From Myotis daubentonii (Eukaryota > Chordata > Mammalia > Chiroptera > Vespertilionidae), in the NCBI RefSeq assembly GCF_963259705.1, contig NC_081846.1:94810641-94874640 (forward strand): DNA of 64,000 nt, read 5' to 3'. Shown piece after piece: positions 43,487 through 54,951 of this stretch (position 1 is the first letter of the stretch; the number at the start of each line of letters is the position of its first letter). The notes below the pieces were generated by a model. That model had not been told where the DNA came from. It worked only from the letters and a program-made list of their open reading frames with translations, and did not search any database. The position numbers and the translations under genes are program-made.

Positions 43487-43554
43487 CAGCGGTCGCCAAC
43501 CGGTGATCCGCGGACCACTGGCCCACAAGGTCCGAAAGGTTGGTGACTGCTGCT
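43487..43554. mobile_element. Very short hAT MITE
   Basis: CAGCGGTCGCCAACCGG on the left and, in reverse complement, CAGCAGTCACCAACC on the right, only about 68 bp apart. CTAGAC occurs just outside both ends. It resembles a hAT element reduced to little more than its ends. Confidence 0.65.
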
Positions 43555-44104
43555 AGACAGCCATTTCCTCTGGTATTCTGTGGAACCAAGGAAGTGGGGC
43601 CAAAGTTGGAAGGCTCTTTAATGAGTACCTTTCCTCCCTTTCTCATCTATAAGGGTGTATATGTTGCCCAAGAACTTCTGCTGCTCTTTTTTATTAAAAA
43701 AAATTTTTTTGTCTTTGCTCTTGGTGCCACTCTTCTTTCTTTCCAGTTTCTTTCATTTAACCGTTAATAATGAAGCCTGCATTTATTTATTTTGTTTTGA
43801 TAGTTCCCCGTGTTCTGAGCAGTCAGCTGGGCATATGACAGTGATAGGCAATGCTGCCAGCTGTCGAGGGGCCCAGCCTCAGGACGGGTCTGTTAGGCTG
43901 GTTGGATGGTTTACTTTGGTCCCAACTTCAGACCCACGCCCTTGGTTTCAGTTAAAACTGCTCCTCTCTCAGCCTCCTGTGTCCCACGGCCTCTTTCCCT
44001 AGAAAATCCTTGTGCTTGCCCTTGGTCTCACAAGAAAGCACCTTGCTCAGTCTGGCTTTGCACAGTTTGAATTCTTACCCCTTGTAAAACAGAGAACCAG
44101 GAGA
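43555..44104. other. UGGT1 intron 1, no gene seen
   Basis: Mixed AT-rich and neutral sequence. The 115-codon frame here has no recognisable motif. Confidence 0.55.
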
Positions 44105-44250
44105 GATAGCATGGTAGAGAACTTGTAAAAGCTGGCAGATGTGGGTTCAAAGCATTGCTGTAGATTACTCAGCCTCTCTGAGCTTCCATTTTCTTATTTT
44201 TAAGCAGGAATGGTAGTGCGGATGCAGCATATTCATGGCGTATCTACTGT
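44105..44250 (+). repeat. MIR element
   Basis: The order follows the MIR core: GGCAGATGTGGGTTCAAAGC, ACTCAGCCTCTCTGAGCTTC, CATTTTCTTATTTTTAAG. Confidence 0.75.
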
Positions 44251-44755
44251 TTGCCAGGCGCTGTTGCTGTGGTGAACAGGGTAGACATGGCTGCTCCCAC
44301 CCTCAAGGAACTGCAGTGTTTGCAAAGCACCTGCCCTGCTCCACCCTGAGTGATCGCTCATTAAAGGCTAATGCTTCCTCAGTTCCTGTAACGGCCACTG
44401 TGCAGTGTTGTCCAGTTTCTCATCTGGAATCACCTGCCTTTGGGGGATGACACATCTGGACCCCTTCCGGAAAAGCCATACATACGGGCATCATGTGCTA
44501 TTGTTCAGTAGTTCAGATGCTCTTGCCAGTTTATAAATTTAGTGACTTTGGGGAGGATTTATTTTTATTTTTTCCCTAGCCACAGAGTTTAGGTTTTCAA
44601 GGCATATTTTTGAGGCCATGTAATAATGGTGATATATTATTCTGTAATTAAAAGGTAGTTTTTCGTTTTTTTCCATGATGATGTATTTTATTAGAACAGT
44701 CTGGCATAGTATTTGGCACTTTATGCAGTGATGTTCATATTGCCTTTTCATTTTC
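44251..44755. other. UGGT1 intron 1, no gene seen
   Basis: Apparently unique sequence. Confidence 0.5.
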
Positions 44756-44885
44756 ACAGGGACCTGGTGTGGCAGATACTGTTACTCCTGTTTTAGAGAC
44801 TGGGAGACTAAGGGCCAAAGAAGTTATTAGGTAACATGCTTGTGGTTAAACTGCTAGTAAGTAGCAAACTCAGGAATTGATCTAA
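44756..44885 (-). repeat. MIR element
   Basis: Reverse MIR wording: TGTTTTAGAGACTGGGAGAC, AGGTAACATGCTTGTGGTTA, AGTAAGTAGCAAACTCAGGA. Confidence 0.7.
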
Positions 44886-45440
44886 AATGTTTTCTCTTTT
44901 CCATGATGTTGTTTTTTTCTATCAGGCAGGCTTGTGGGGGAGGGTGTCTATTAATACCCTGAGTTGGGGTGGCCTGAAATTGTGAAAGTTGGTGTCCTCC
45001 TTTGCACTTCTGTGGGAACTGTTGGTAGCTTCTGCCAGATTCAGAAAGGGCCCTACGTTATCCTCTCTGCAACCTCCCTCCAGCAGCTCCCTCCCCCACT
45101 GCTAGTAGGTTTCATTGTCAAAAGTCTAGTTTGGTTAGCTCTAGTCTGAAAATACTGATTGCTTAAAAATACTGATTTATAAATGGGATGTTCGTATTTT
45201 TTGTTTCCAAAGAAGCTGGCAGAGCCTGAACTTAAAACCCACGTAAAAGCAACTTTTCTATTTGGTAGAATTTATTTTGCTTTTGACCTTTACCCTTTAG
45301 CCCCTTTAGCGATATTGTGTGTTATATGAACAGAATGATGTCATAAGTGATAATGCTTTTTCTAAAAGAAAGATACTAAATGGTGGCCTGCAATATGGAC
45401 TGTCTTCCCCAACAATAGACTTTATTGTTGTTTTGTTTCT
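44886..45440. other. UGGT1 intron 1, no features seen
   Basis: No coding frame or clear repeat. Confidence 0.5.
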
Positions 45441-45444
45441 TGTT

Positions 45445-45680
45445 AATCCTCACCCGAGGATACTTTCCCATTGATCTTTTAGAGAGAGGAAAAGACAGAG
45501 AGAGAAACATTGATGTGAGAGAAACACATCATTGGTTGCCTCCTGCTTGTAGCCTGGGCCAGGCGGGGAGGAGCCTGCAACCAAGATACGTGCCCTCGAC
45601 CAGAATCGAACCTGCGGACCCACACTTTGGTCCACAGGCCGATGTTCTAGCTCTTTCCACTGAGCCAAGCAGGTCAGGAT
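45445..45680 (-). mobile_element. VES-related SINE (UGGT1 intron 1)
   Basis: AATCCTCACCCGAGGATACT, AGAATCGAACCTGCGGACC and CACTGAGCCAAGCAGGTC. Confidence 0.92.
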
Positions 45681-45944
45681 ACAGGTGGAACTTGGATGTT
45701 GACTTAGAGAGAGCTCAGACGGAAGTCTGATTAGGAATGAAAAATCAGATCAAAGAAGTCTGAAGCTGGAGACCTTTCTCTGAGGCTCTGGGTGTGCTGG
45801 AGGAGGCTGCTGCTGAGAGTCCAAGTGGCCTGCATTTTATGGCTGAGCCAATTTACCAGTGACCTCAGCTTCCTTATTTTGTGTTTGAGTTCTTACATTT
45901 CCTTGTTTCAGAACCTACCTTTGAGTTTACTTTGAGACCCATCA

Positions 45945-46065
45945 CATTAGCTTCCTAGGGCTCCCATACCAAAATACCACAACCAGGTAGCTTAGAACAA
46001 CAACAATTTATTGTCTTACAGTTTTGGAGGCTAGAAGTTATAATTGTGGAAGAAAAGGGGCCATA
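45945..46065 (-). repeat. MLT1-type LTR fragment
   Basis: TTAGCTTCCTAGGGCTCCCA, ACCACAACCAGGTAGCTTAG and TTACAGTTTTGGAGGCTAGA. Confidence 0.7.
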
Positions 46066-46233
46066 TACTACACCTGACAAGCTCAGGGAAGGTCTGCATG
46101 GCAGCTTTACAAACTCAAGTGACCTAAAATAACCACAAAGGATAGTCTGAAATTAAAACTCTTTTAGCTGAAAGCAGTTTATGGTGGGTAGTCATGTTGT
46201 GTCCATTACTCAGCAAATATCTGTTGAACTATG

Positions 46234-46300
46234 TACATCAAGCATGTCAGACTTGCGGCTGACAGGCCACACACCTCACGAGTTTGACATGCTTGATGTA
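46234..46300. repeat. 67-bp near-palindromic element (MITE-like)
   Basis: The arms are tacatcaagcatgtcagact (46234-46253) and the reverse complement of 46281-46300, 19 of 20 positions matching, around a 27-base loop. It lies 130 bases upstream of UGGT1 exon 2. It could be a tiny DNA-transposon derivative. No clear target duplication. Confidence 0.75.
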
Positions 46301-46427
46301 GATAGTAGGGCCATTATATTTAGGAAGCATTTCTATTTCTGTAATATTCATGTTATTTTATGTCTCTAAGTATTAAGATTGAGGTTTAAACAGTTCCTTG
46401 TAGCAAAACATTTTTTTTCTCTTTTAG

Positions 46428-46563
46428 GGGTTTGCTGTAAAATGGGACTTCTGATTGTATTCACTGGACTGTGGCTGTTTTCCTTAGTAAAGGCAGATTC
46501 AAAAGCCATTACAACCTCTCTTACGACAAAATGGTTTTCTGCTCCATTGCTGTTAGAAGCCAG
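46428..46563 (+). CDS. UGGT1: UGGT1 exon 2 (likely start codon, signal peptide)
   Basis: The acceptor is a pyrimidine tract ending CTTTTAG|GGG (AG at 46426-46427) and the donor is GCCAG|GTAAGA at 46564. The exon reads GVCCK before an ATG at 46442-46444, which has an A at -3 and a G at +4, a strong start context. From this Met the product begins MGLLIVFTGLWLFSLVKA, a textbook hydrophobic signal peptide. It is followed by DSKAITTSLTTKWFS, the mature N-terminus known for UGGT1, where the first TRXL domain begins. In the human long form this Met is internal. The exon ends two bases into a Ser codon, completed by exon 3. Because exon 1 has no ATG in this frame, this is the probable initiator. Confidence 0.92.
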
Positions 46564-46703
46564 GTAAGAAGACATTTTTCCCTTTCACATGTTTGAGCAA
46601 AGTACAGACTCTACTAGTGAATTCTCATGAGCTTTTTAGGAAGTGAGTGAGAAAGCCTCTTTCCCTGTGCACTGTGCTGTTAGAACACAGAATCTGTCCT
46701 TTA

Positions 46704-46917
46704 CAGGGGTGGGCAAACTTTTTGACTCGAGGGCCACAATGCGTTCTTAAACTGGACTGGAGGGCCGGAACAAAAGCATGGATGGAGTGTTTGTGTGAAC
46801 TAATATAAATTCAAAGTAAACATCATTACATAAAAGGGTACGGTCTTTTTTTTTTTTTAGTTTTATTCATTTCAAACGGGCCAGATCCGGCCCGCGGGCT
46901 GTAGTTTGCCCACGGCT
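46704..46917. mobile_element. Non-autonomous hAT transposon
   Basis: CAGGGGTGGGCAAACT on the left. AGTTTGCCCACGGC on the right is the inverted partner, with a few changes at the very end. The interior GGCCAGATCCGGCCCGCGGG is typical of mammalian hAT MITEs. It lies 140 bases after exon 2. Confidence 0.8.
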
Positions 46918-47456
46918 ACTTAGAGACTTCTTTAGACAAATATGTTGAGTTGGTTAGATTATTATGCTATCTTCCAGGAAGAGTGTATGTGGTAATAAGG
47001 GAAGAGAGAATCATACTTAAAGGAAATTTTCTATTTATTTATTTAAAAGGAAGAGAAGAGAGCTTGGCAAGATTGGGAAAATAATACATGCTCCTCTAAG
47101 AACTTGGAGAAGACAGAATAAGACAGTGCAGGGGGAAGCTGAGGAAATGGCCACGCTTTATCTGTTCTAAGATATGCTTGTTCGACATTTGAACATTGCC
47201 CCCAAAATCATCAGTGGCAGGGAGAGGGGACAGAATCTACACACATACAGGCTCTCTACATCTGGCCTTAGGGACAAAAGCTATTCCCAGGTATATATTA
47301 AGATTGGGCCTGATGCTTTGTAGTTATCCGTGAAGTGGTATGTATTTAACTGAAGTCAAACACTGGATATGTTTTCAACAGCTATAGTTACTAACAAATA
47401 TTATGTAAATGAAGTGCTGTTGAAAATGAAAACATAATCATTTATTGAATGCTAGA
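46918..47456. other. UGGT1 intron 2, no features seen
   Basis: Apparently unique sequence without supported frames. Confidence 0.5.
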
Positions 47457-47660
47457 TAGTATAATGGTCAAGAATACAGCATGATGGAGATATAAATCAA
47501 GGGTATTGGAACTTACATTCCAGATTTTCCATTTACTAACTCTGTGCCTTTAAGCAATTCAGTAACCTTTCTGAATTGTAGGGTTGCTGTTAGGATTTGG
47601 AGATGTGGATAAATATGCTGAGCATAGTGTCTGTCACACAGTAGAACCACTTAAATACTC
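47457..47660 (+). repeat. MIR element
   Basis: ATAGTATAATGGTCAAGAAT, CCATTTACTAACTCTGTGCC, GTAACCTTTCTGAATTGTAG and GTCTGTCACACAGTAGAACC follow the full MIR order. Confidence 0.8.
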
Positions 47661-47904
47661 ATTTCCCTTTCCTTTCTAGCTCTGTATCAAAGAGAGTCCT
47701 ACTCTGATCTCCTACAATAACTTTAGAAATCGAAGAAAACAAGTTTATTGCCAGACTTAGGCTGATTGGTAGACATTTGGTTTTTTCTAGTTTTTTGTTT
47801 TCTTTTGCCAAAGATTAAAATCATCTTATTAATGGCATTCCGAAAACTATTAAAATAGGAGAGAATGGTATAATGTGCCCTTCCTCTACTTTTTTTTTCC
47901 TGTT

Positions 47905-50900
47905 TATTTTTTAATTTTTATTTTTGCTTAAAATATTACAAAGAGTAGTACATTTGTCTCGTTCCCTCCCCGCCCCCCCCCCATCGACCTTCCCCCAGCC
48001 TCCCCTACCACCCAATGTCTTGTGTCCATTGGTTATGCTTATATGCATGCATACAAGTCCTTTGGTTGATCTCTTACCACGCCCTCCCCTCCACCCCCCA
48101 ATCCTCCTCAGCCTTCCTACTGTAGTTTAACAGTCTGTTTAATGCTGCTCTGCCTCTGTATCTATTTTTGTTCATCAGTTTATAATGGTCTTTATTATCC
48201 ATATATGAGTGAGATCATGTGGTATTTTTCTTTCACTGACTGGCTTATTTCACTTAGCATAATGCTCTCCAGTTCCATCCATGCTGTTGCAAATGGTAAG
48301 AATTCCTTCTTTTTTACAGCAGCATAGTATTCCATTGTGTAGATGTACCACAATTTTCTAATCCATTCATCTGCTGATGGGCACTTAGGCTGTTTCCAGA
48401 TCTTAGCTATGGTAAGTTGTGCTGCTATGAACATAGGGATGCATATATCCTTCTGATTGGTGTTTCTGGTTTCTTGGGATATATTCCTAGCAGTGGGATC
48501 AATGGGTCAAATGGGAGTTCCATTTTTAATTTTTTGAGGAAACTCCATACTGTTTTCCACAGTGGCTGCACCAGTCTGCATTCCCATCAGCAGTGCACGA
48601 GTGTTCCTTTTTCTCTGCATCCTCTCTAGCACTTGTCATTTTTTTGATTTGTTGATGATAGCCATTCTGACAGGTGTGAGGTGGTACCTCGTTGTTTTGA
48701 TTTGCATCTCTCGGATGATTAGTGACTTTGAGCATGTTTTCATGTATCTCTTGGCCTTCTTTATGTCCTCTTTTGAAAAGTGTCTATTTAGGTCCTTTGC
48801 CCATTTTTTGATTGGATTGTTTATCTTCCTTTTGTTAAGTTGTATGAGTTCCCTATAAATGTTGGAGATTAAACCCTTATTGGTGATAACATTGGCAAAT
48901 ATGTTCTCCCATGCAGTGGGCTTTCTTGTTGTTTTGTTTTGCTGTGCAGACGCTTTTTATTTTGATGTAGTCCCATTTGTTTATTTTCTCTTTAGTTTCC
49001 AATGCCCTCGAGATGTATCGGTGCTTCGGCATATGTCGGAGATTTTGTTGCCTTTGGATTCCTCTAGTATTTTTATGGTTTCCTGTCTTACATTTAAGTC
49101 CTTTATCCATTTTGAGTTTATTTTTGTGTATGGTGTAAGTTGGTGGTCTAGCTTCATTTTTTTGCATGTATCTGTCCTATTTTCCCAGCACCATTTATTG
49201 AAGAGACTGTCTTGGCTCCATTGTATGTTCTTGCCTCCTTTGTCCAATTGAGTATATTGGTTCGGGTCGATTTCTGGGCTCTCTATTCTATACCATTGAT
49301 CTATATGTCTGTGCTTGTGCCAGTACCAGGCTGTTTTGAGAACAGTGGCTTTGTAATACAGCTTGATATCTGGTATTGAGATCCCACCTACTTAGTTCTT
49401 TCTTAGGATCCCTGGAGCTATTTGGGGTCTTTTTTTATTCCAGACGAATTTTTGGAGAGTTTGTTCTAGGCCTGTGAAATATGCTGTTGGTATTTTAATG
49501 GGAAGTGCGTTGAATTTATAGATTGCTTTGGGTAGTATGGACATTTGAATGATGTTGATTCTACCAATCCAAGAACATGGTATGTCCTTCCATCTGTTTA
49601 TGTCTTCCTCTATCTCTTTTTTCAACGTCCTGTAGTTTTCTGAGTAGAGGTCTTTTACCTCTTTAGTTAAGTTTATTCCTAGGGATCTTAATTTTTTTGG
49701 TGTGATGGTAAATGGGATTGCTTTTTTAGTCTCTCTTTCTGTAAGTTCAGTTTGGTGTATAGAAATGCCATAGATTTCTTGGCATTAATTTTGTATCCTG
49801 CTATATTGCCAAATTCATTTATTAATAGTTTTTTGATGGAGTCTTTAGGGTTTTTCATGTACAATATCATGTCATCTGAGAATAAGGACAGTTTTGCTCC
49901 TTCGTTTCCAATTTGGATGCCTTTTATTTCTTCTTCTTGTCTAATCGCAATGGCTAATACTTCCAGTACTATGTCGAACAGAAGTGGTGAGAGTGGGCAT
50001 CCCTGTCTTGTTCCTGTTCTTAGGGGAAATGGTTTTAGTTTTTGCCCATTGCGGATGAATGATGTTGGCTGTGGGTTTGTCATATATGGCTTTTATTATG
50101 TTGAGGTACGATCCTTCTATTCCCACTTTGCTGAGAGTTTTTATCAAAAATGGGTGTTGGATTTTGTCATGCTTTTTCTGCATCAATTGATATGACTGTG
50201 GTTTTTATCTCTCAATTTGTTTATGTGATGTATTACGTTTATTGATTTGCGGATACTGTACCATCCTTGCATCCCTGGGATAAATCCTACTTGGTCATGG
50301 TGTATGATCTTTCTGATGTACTGCTGGATCCGATTTGCTAGGATTTTGTTGAGGATTTTGGCATCTATGTTTATGAGGGATATTGGCCTGTAATTCTCTT
50401 TCATTGTGTTGTCTTTATCTGGTTTTGGTATTAGGGTGATGCTGGCTTCATGGAATGAACTTGGAAGTGTGCCTTCCTCTTGAATTTTTTGGAATAGTCT
50501 GAGGAGGATAGGTTTTAGTTCTTCCTTGAATGTTTGGTAAAACTCCCCTGTGAAGCTGTCTGGCCCCAGGCTTTTGTTTGCTGGAAGCTTTTTGATGACT
50601 GCTTCAATTTCTTCCATAGTTATTGGCCTATTGAGATTTTTAGATTCTTCCTGATTGAGTTTTGGAAGGTTGTATTTTTCTAGGAATTTGTCCATTTCCT
50701 CCAGGTTGTCTAGATTGTTGGAGCAGAGTTGTTCATAGTATTTTTTTTAACAATCCTTTGTATTTCTGTGGGGTCTGTTGTTATTTCTCCTCTTTCATTT
50801 CTGATTTTGTTGATTTGGGTCCTCTCTCTTTGCTTCTTGGTGAACCTGGCTAGAGGTTCATCAATCTTGTTTATCCTTTCAAAGAACCAGCTCTTGGTTT

Positions 50901-51830
50901 TGTTGTTCTTTTGTATTGTTTTTTTGGTCTCTATGTCATTTATCTCCGCTCTGATCTTTATTATTTCCTTCCTTCTGCTTACACTGGGCTTTTCTTGTTG
51001 CTCTCTTTCTAACTCTTTGAGTTGTAGGGTTAGGTCATTTATTATCATTGTTTCTTGTTTTTTGCATTTGGCTTGTAGAGCTATGAACTTCCCTCTCAAA
51101 ACTGCTTTCGCTGTGTCCCATAGGTTTTGGATTGTTGTGTTTTTATTGTCGCTTGTTGCCATGATGTTTTTTATTTCTTCTTTGATCTCTCTGGTAACCC
51201 AGTCATTGTCTAATAGCATGCTATTTAGTCTCCATGTGTTTGATTTTTTTGGATGGTTTTTATTGTAGTTGATTTCCATTTTTATGCCATTGTGATCTGA
51301 GGAGATGCTTGATATGATTTCTATCTTCTTGAATTTGAAGATACTTTGCCTGTGACCCAATATATGGTCTATCTTTGAAAATGACCTTTGTGCACTTGAG
51401 AAGAATGTATATTCTGTGACTTTGGGGTGAAATGTTCTGAAGATGTCAATTAATTCCACCTGATCTAGTCAGTCATTTAGGATTGATGTTTCTTTGCTGA
51501 TTTTTGTTTAGAGGATTTGTCCAATGGTGATAGTGGGGTATTAAAGTCACCTACTATGATTGTATTGCTGTGAATCTCTCCCGTGATCTCCTCCAGAAGT
51601 TTGTTTATGTATTTGGGTGCTCCTATCTTGGGTGCGTATATGTTTACCAGAGTTATTTCTTCTTGTTGGATTGTTCCCTTTAGTATTATGTAGTGGCCTT
51701 CCTTACCTCTTTTTATGTCCTTCACTTTGAGATCTTATTTGTCAGATATAAGTATTGCTACCCCAGCTTTTTTTTTCATTTCCATTCACCTGAAAAATCT
51801 TTTTCCATCCCTTTACCATTAGTCTGTGTG
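47905..51830 (-). pseudogene. LINE-1 ORF2 and 3' UTR (dead), in UGGT1 intron 2
   Basis: The minus-strand L1 runs from a pyrimidine-rich 3' UTR (47930-48190) up through ORF2. Pieces seen, from the C-terminus: [20 protein letters not shown] (48.2-48.4 kb), the thumb and connection region, reverse transcriptase with [16 protein letters not shown] and a catalytic box FSDDMILY (49.7-50.1 kb), fingers ([20 protein letters not shown]), and endonuclease with SKIDHILGH and GDFNTPLSPLDKSS (50.7-51.7 kb). It is split into at least seven frames by stops and indels. The remaining N-terminal endonuclease bases resume at 53775 beyond the HAL1-like insertion. Confidence 0.95.
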
Positions 51831-51843
51831 CGTCTTTTTTTCT

Positions 51844-53761
51844 TTCTTTCTTTTTTTTTTTTAATTAAATCTTTATTGTTCAGATTATTACATTTGTTCC
51901 TCTTTTTTCCCCCCCATAACTCCCCTCCTCCCAGTTCCCGCCCCACCCTCCGCCCTCACTCCCCACCCACTGTCCTCATCCATAGGTGCACGATTTTTGT
52001 CCAGTCTCTTCCCACATCTCCCACACCCCTTTCCCCCCCAAGAATAGTCAGTCCATTCCCTTTCTATGTCCCTGATTCTATTATAATCAACAGTTCATTC
52101 TGTTCATCAGATTATTTATTCACTTGATTCTTAGATTCACTTGTTGATAGATGCATATTTGTTGTTCATAATTTGTATCTTTATCTTTTTCTTCCTCTTC
52201 CTCTTCTTAAAGGATACCTTTCAGCATTTCATATAATCCTGGTTTGGTGGTGATGAACTCCTTTAGCTTTTCCTTATCTGTGAAGCTCTTTATCTGACCT
52301 TCAATTCTGAATGATAGCTTTGCTGGATAAAGTAATCTTGGTTGTAGGTTCTTGGTATTCATCACTTTGAATATTTCTTGCCACTCCCTTCTGGCCTGCA
52401 AAGTTTCTGTTGAGAAATCAGCTGACAATCGTATGGGTATTCCCTTGTAGGTAACTGAGTTTCTTTCTCTTGCTGTTTTTAAGATTCTCTATCTTTTGCT
52501 CTTGGCATTTTAATTATGATGTGTCTTGGTGTGGTCCTCTTTGGATTCCTTTTGTTTGGGGTTCTCCGCGCTTCTTGGACCTGTAAGTCCATTTCTTTCA
52601 CCAGGTGGGGGAAGTTTTCTGTCATTATTTCTTCAAATAGGTTTTCAATATCTTGCTCTCTCTCATCTTCTGGCACCCCTATAATTCTGATGTTGGTACG
52701 CTTGAAGCTGTCCCAGAGGCTCCTTACACTATCCTCGCATTTTTGGATTCTTTTTAAATTTTTCTTTTCCGGTTGGATGTTTTTTGCTTCCTCGCATTTC
52801 AAATCATTGACTTGATTCTTGTGCTCCTCTGGTCTGCTGTCGGGCGTCTGTATAATATTCGTTATTTCAGTCCGTGTATGCTTAATTTCTAGTTGGTTCC
52901 CCAATATAAGATCGAGGGTCTTATTAGTTTTCGTGTAGATCTCATTAAGTTTATCGGCAGCTTCTAAACAGTTCTTGAGAGACCTTAAAAGTGTGGTTCT
53001 GAACTCTATATCTTCCATTGACAATTTTGTCCTGTTTCTTTGTCTCCGCATTTTGTTATGCTTCCTTGGTGCACCCCCTAGTGGTCTTTGTTCGCAGTCT
53101 TATAGTTAAATCTTGATTGTTGTAGCTAATTCCAGGGAGGGTTTGACCTCCAGGCCAAGTGGCTATGAGAATCAGCTGTGTCAGCAGTGAGAGAACTTCT
53201 GTCCTCTAGGGAGGTGCTAATCTAGCCTTTGCCTGAGGCTATCCGGCAAATGCCTCTGTGCAGGGCTTGGGCGGGGCGGGTCGCACAGGATCAACAGGGT
53301 GGGCCGGAGAGAGCAGTTATGGCGGCTCTCAGTCCTGTCCCCAGGGGCTCTGCCTCTCTGAGTCCCAGCACCCGCTGCAAAGCTGGGAGAGAAAGCTGCA
53401 CTCGCTCTGACCGAAGCCAGACAGTCCCGCTTCTCCCGTTTGAGTCTGGGTCCCTAAAGACTTGCCGGTATCTGGAGCTCAGAGTCTGCGACTCCCTCCC
53501 GATTGAAAACGCCAACCGCGCCCTCCGCCGCCAGCCCGCTCCGCGCACTCCGCACACTCCGCACCTCAGAATTTGACTTCAGCACTGCGCCTCCTCTGAG
53601 TGTCCGTGTGCGTTTCTCTTTCCTCCTAGTTGTAGGACTTCCACTCAGCCAGCGTTCCTGTGGTTCTGGGTGATGTCCGTTCCGTGTTTTAGTTTCACTT
53701 TTGAAGTAGTTGTTCAAAGCAGCAAACTCCGGAGTTAACCTATGCCGCCATCTTGGTTCTC
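51844..53761 (-). mobile_element. HAL1-like LINE inserted into L1 ORF2, 13-bp TSD
   Basis: The perfect duplication cgtctttttttct lies at 51831-51843 and 53762-53774. Between the copies, on the minus strand, are the 5' end GGAGAACCAAGATGGCGGC, a short-form 5' UTR, a broken ORF1, a 3' UTR and an AATAAA/A-rich tail. The host sequence on both sides is the endonuclease part of an L1 ORF2, also on the minus strand (CLQETHL on the right, VKGWKKIFQ on the left). The element therefore ends without any ORF2 of its own. It sits in UGGT1 intron 2, antisense to the gene. Confidence 0.93.
52207..53051 (-). pseudogene. LINE ORF1, broken by a small deletion
   Basis: The N-terminal 190 codons (53051-52479) run from MRRQRNRTKLSMEDIEF to PRAKDRES. 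The frame is then lost because about four bases are missing at about 52490, compared with the other copies (CTCTATCTTTTG in place of CTCTCTTTGTCTTTTG). The rest of the C-terminal domain continues in another frame (52428-52207) to YEMLKGIL. It is otherwise very close to the copy at 33720-34553. Confidence 0.85.
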
Positions 53762-53774
53762 CGTCTTTTTTTCT

Positions 53775-53836
53775 GAGGTGGGTTTCCTGTAGACAGCAGA
53801 TATATGGGTCTTCTTATCCACTCAGTTACCCTATGT
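53775..53836 (-). pseudogene. L1 ORF2 N-terminal endonuclease fragment (continuation)
   Basis: On the minus strand this reads ICCLQETHLR, the conserved endonuclease glutamate region, directly upstream in protein order of the VKGWKKIFQ sequence left of the HAL1-like insertion. It shows the ORF2 was one piece before the insertion. A hAT end begins at about 53837. Confidence 0.8.
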
Positions 53837-54010
53837 CAGTGGTTGGCAAACTCATTAGTCAACAGAGTCAAATATCAACAGTACAACAATTGAAATTTCT
53901 TTTGAGAGCCAAATTTTTTAAACTTTAACTATATAGGTAGGTACATTGTTATTAACTTAATTAGGGTGCTCCTAAGCTGGCCTTTGCTAAAAACATCCTC
54001 AGCCTGAGCT
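53837..54010. mobile_element. hAT left-end fragment (same family as 10423-10934)
   Basis: It begins CAGTGGTTGGCAAACTCATT and shares CTTTTGAGAGCCAAATTTTTT and TTAACTTAATTAGGGT with the copy at 10.4 kb. Similarity stops near 54005 and the right inverted repeat is not found. Confidence 0.78.
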
Positions 54011-54950
54011 GGTTCCTTGATTGTACTGCCCGCTTTGATTCCCAGGTTCCACAAAAACAACTTTCCCCTGCAGTCTCTGTGAGTGACCCCAATTGGGCGA
54101 TCCTATGTATTGTGTTTAATAATCAAGCAAAGATTTAAGGAGAAAAAAAAGAAAAGCCAGAGTAAGAGCGCGAGCTTGCAACCCTCCACCGTCCAGCTCT
54201 GTGCGCAATTCTCCCAAAGTCTCTTCCACATGTCCTCTCTCCCCTGGCACTAAGCAGCCGGCACACTGGCAAAATCCGAAGCTGCCTTTTTGCACCCAGT
54301 CCAGCTATGGGCTGATTTTAGAGTTCCCTTTTGCCAGCAGCCCTGCGGGACCCCTTCCACACTCACGGATTACGCTGGACCCAACGGCCGCGTACTTTGT
54401 GGGGCGCAGACTTCCCCCACACGCGTTGCTCTCTCCAACCTGAATTACAAACCACACCTTTATCTAGGCAAAATCTGGCCTTTCCGTGAGGAGGAGCAGG
54501 GTTCGTCTGAGTCCACGTATTCGTGCTGCTTGAGATCCGGTGTTTTTGGGTTTGTAGCTGGTCCCTGGGTGCCGTGGTTGCAGGGTCTCTGGATGTGTAC
54601 GCTTCCGATATCAGCCATTCACGATGGCGCTGTCTCTGTGGATGAGCCGGTTGCTCCGGGAGGGATTTCAGCAGCAGTGGAGGCTGCCCGGTTAGGGGAG
54701 CCAGATCCAGCAGTCTCCAGTAGTCCCCTGGAGTATAGCTATCGCTCACCCACAAATTTACACTCTCGGTACGTCCACATACTGTCCTTTCGCTCTCTCA
54801 CTCTCACACTGTCTTTAAGTCTGCCTTCCCGTCAGCAGCCATCCTCCAGCCCCTCCCTTCCTCTGCTTATCATCAGGTTTTTACAATTATCAACTCAAGT
54901 CCAATAACCATCACTAGCACCATTCTCCTCCCTTCCCCTGATGCAATTTT
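54011..54950. other. CpG-containing block of unknown origin in UGGT1 intron 2
   Basis: About 0.9 kb with more CpG than its surroundings (ACGGCCGCGTACTTTG, ACACGCGTTGC). On the minus strand it ends in AT-rich sequence with ATTAAACACAATAC, somewhat LTR-like. The 205-codon + frame and 130-codon minus frame show no recognisable domain. It may be an ERV LTR or the interior of a longer hAT. Confidence 0.35.
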
Positions 54951-54951
54951 A

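Noticed and set aside
49752..51268. Several + frames of 140-180 codons opposite the L1
   Set aside because: They are antisense shadows of L1 ORF2, hydrophobic because they mirror Lys/Glu/Asn-rich coding sequence.
54290..54907. 205-codon + frame in UGGT1 intron 2
   Set aside because: No recognisable domain; ends in low-complexity serine-rich sequence; overlaps an equally long minus frame. Kept only as an unclassified block.
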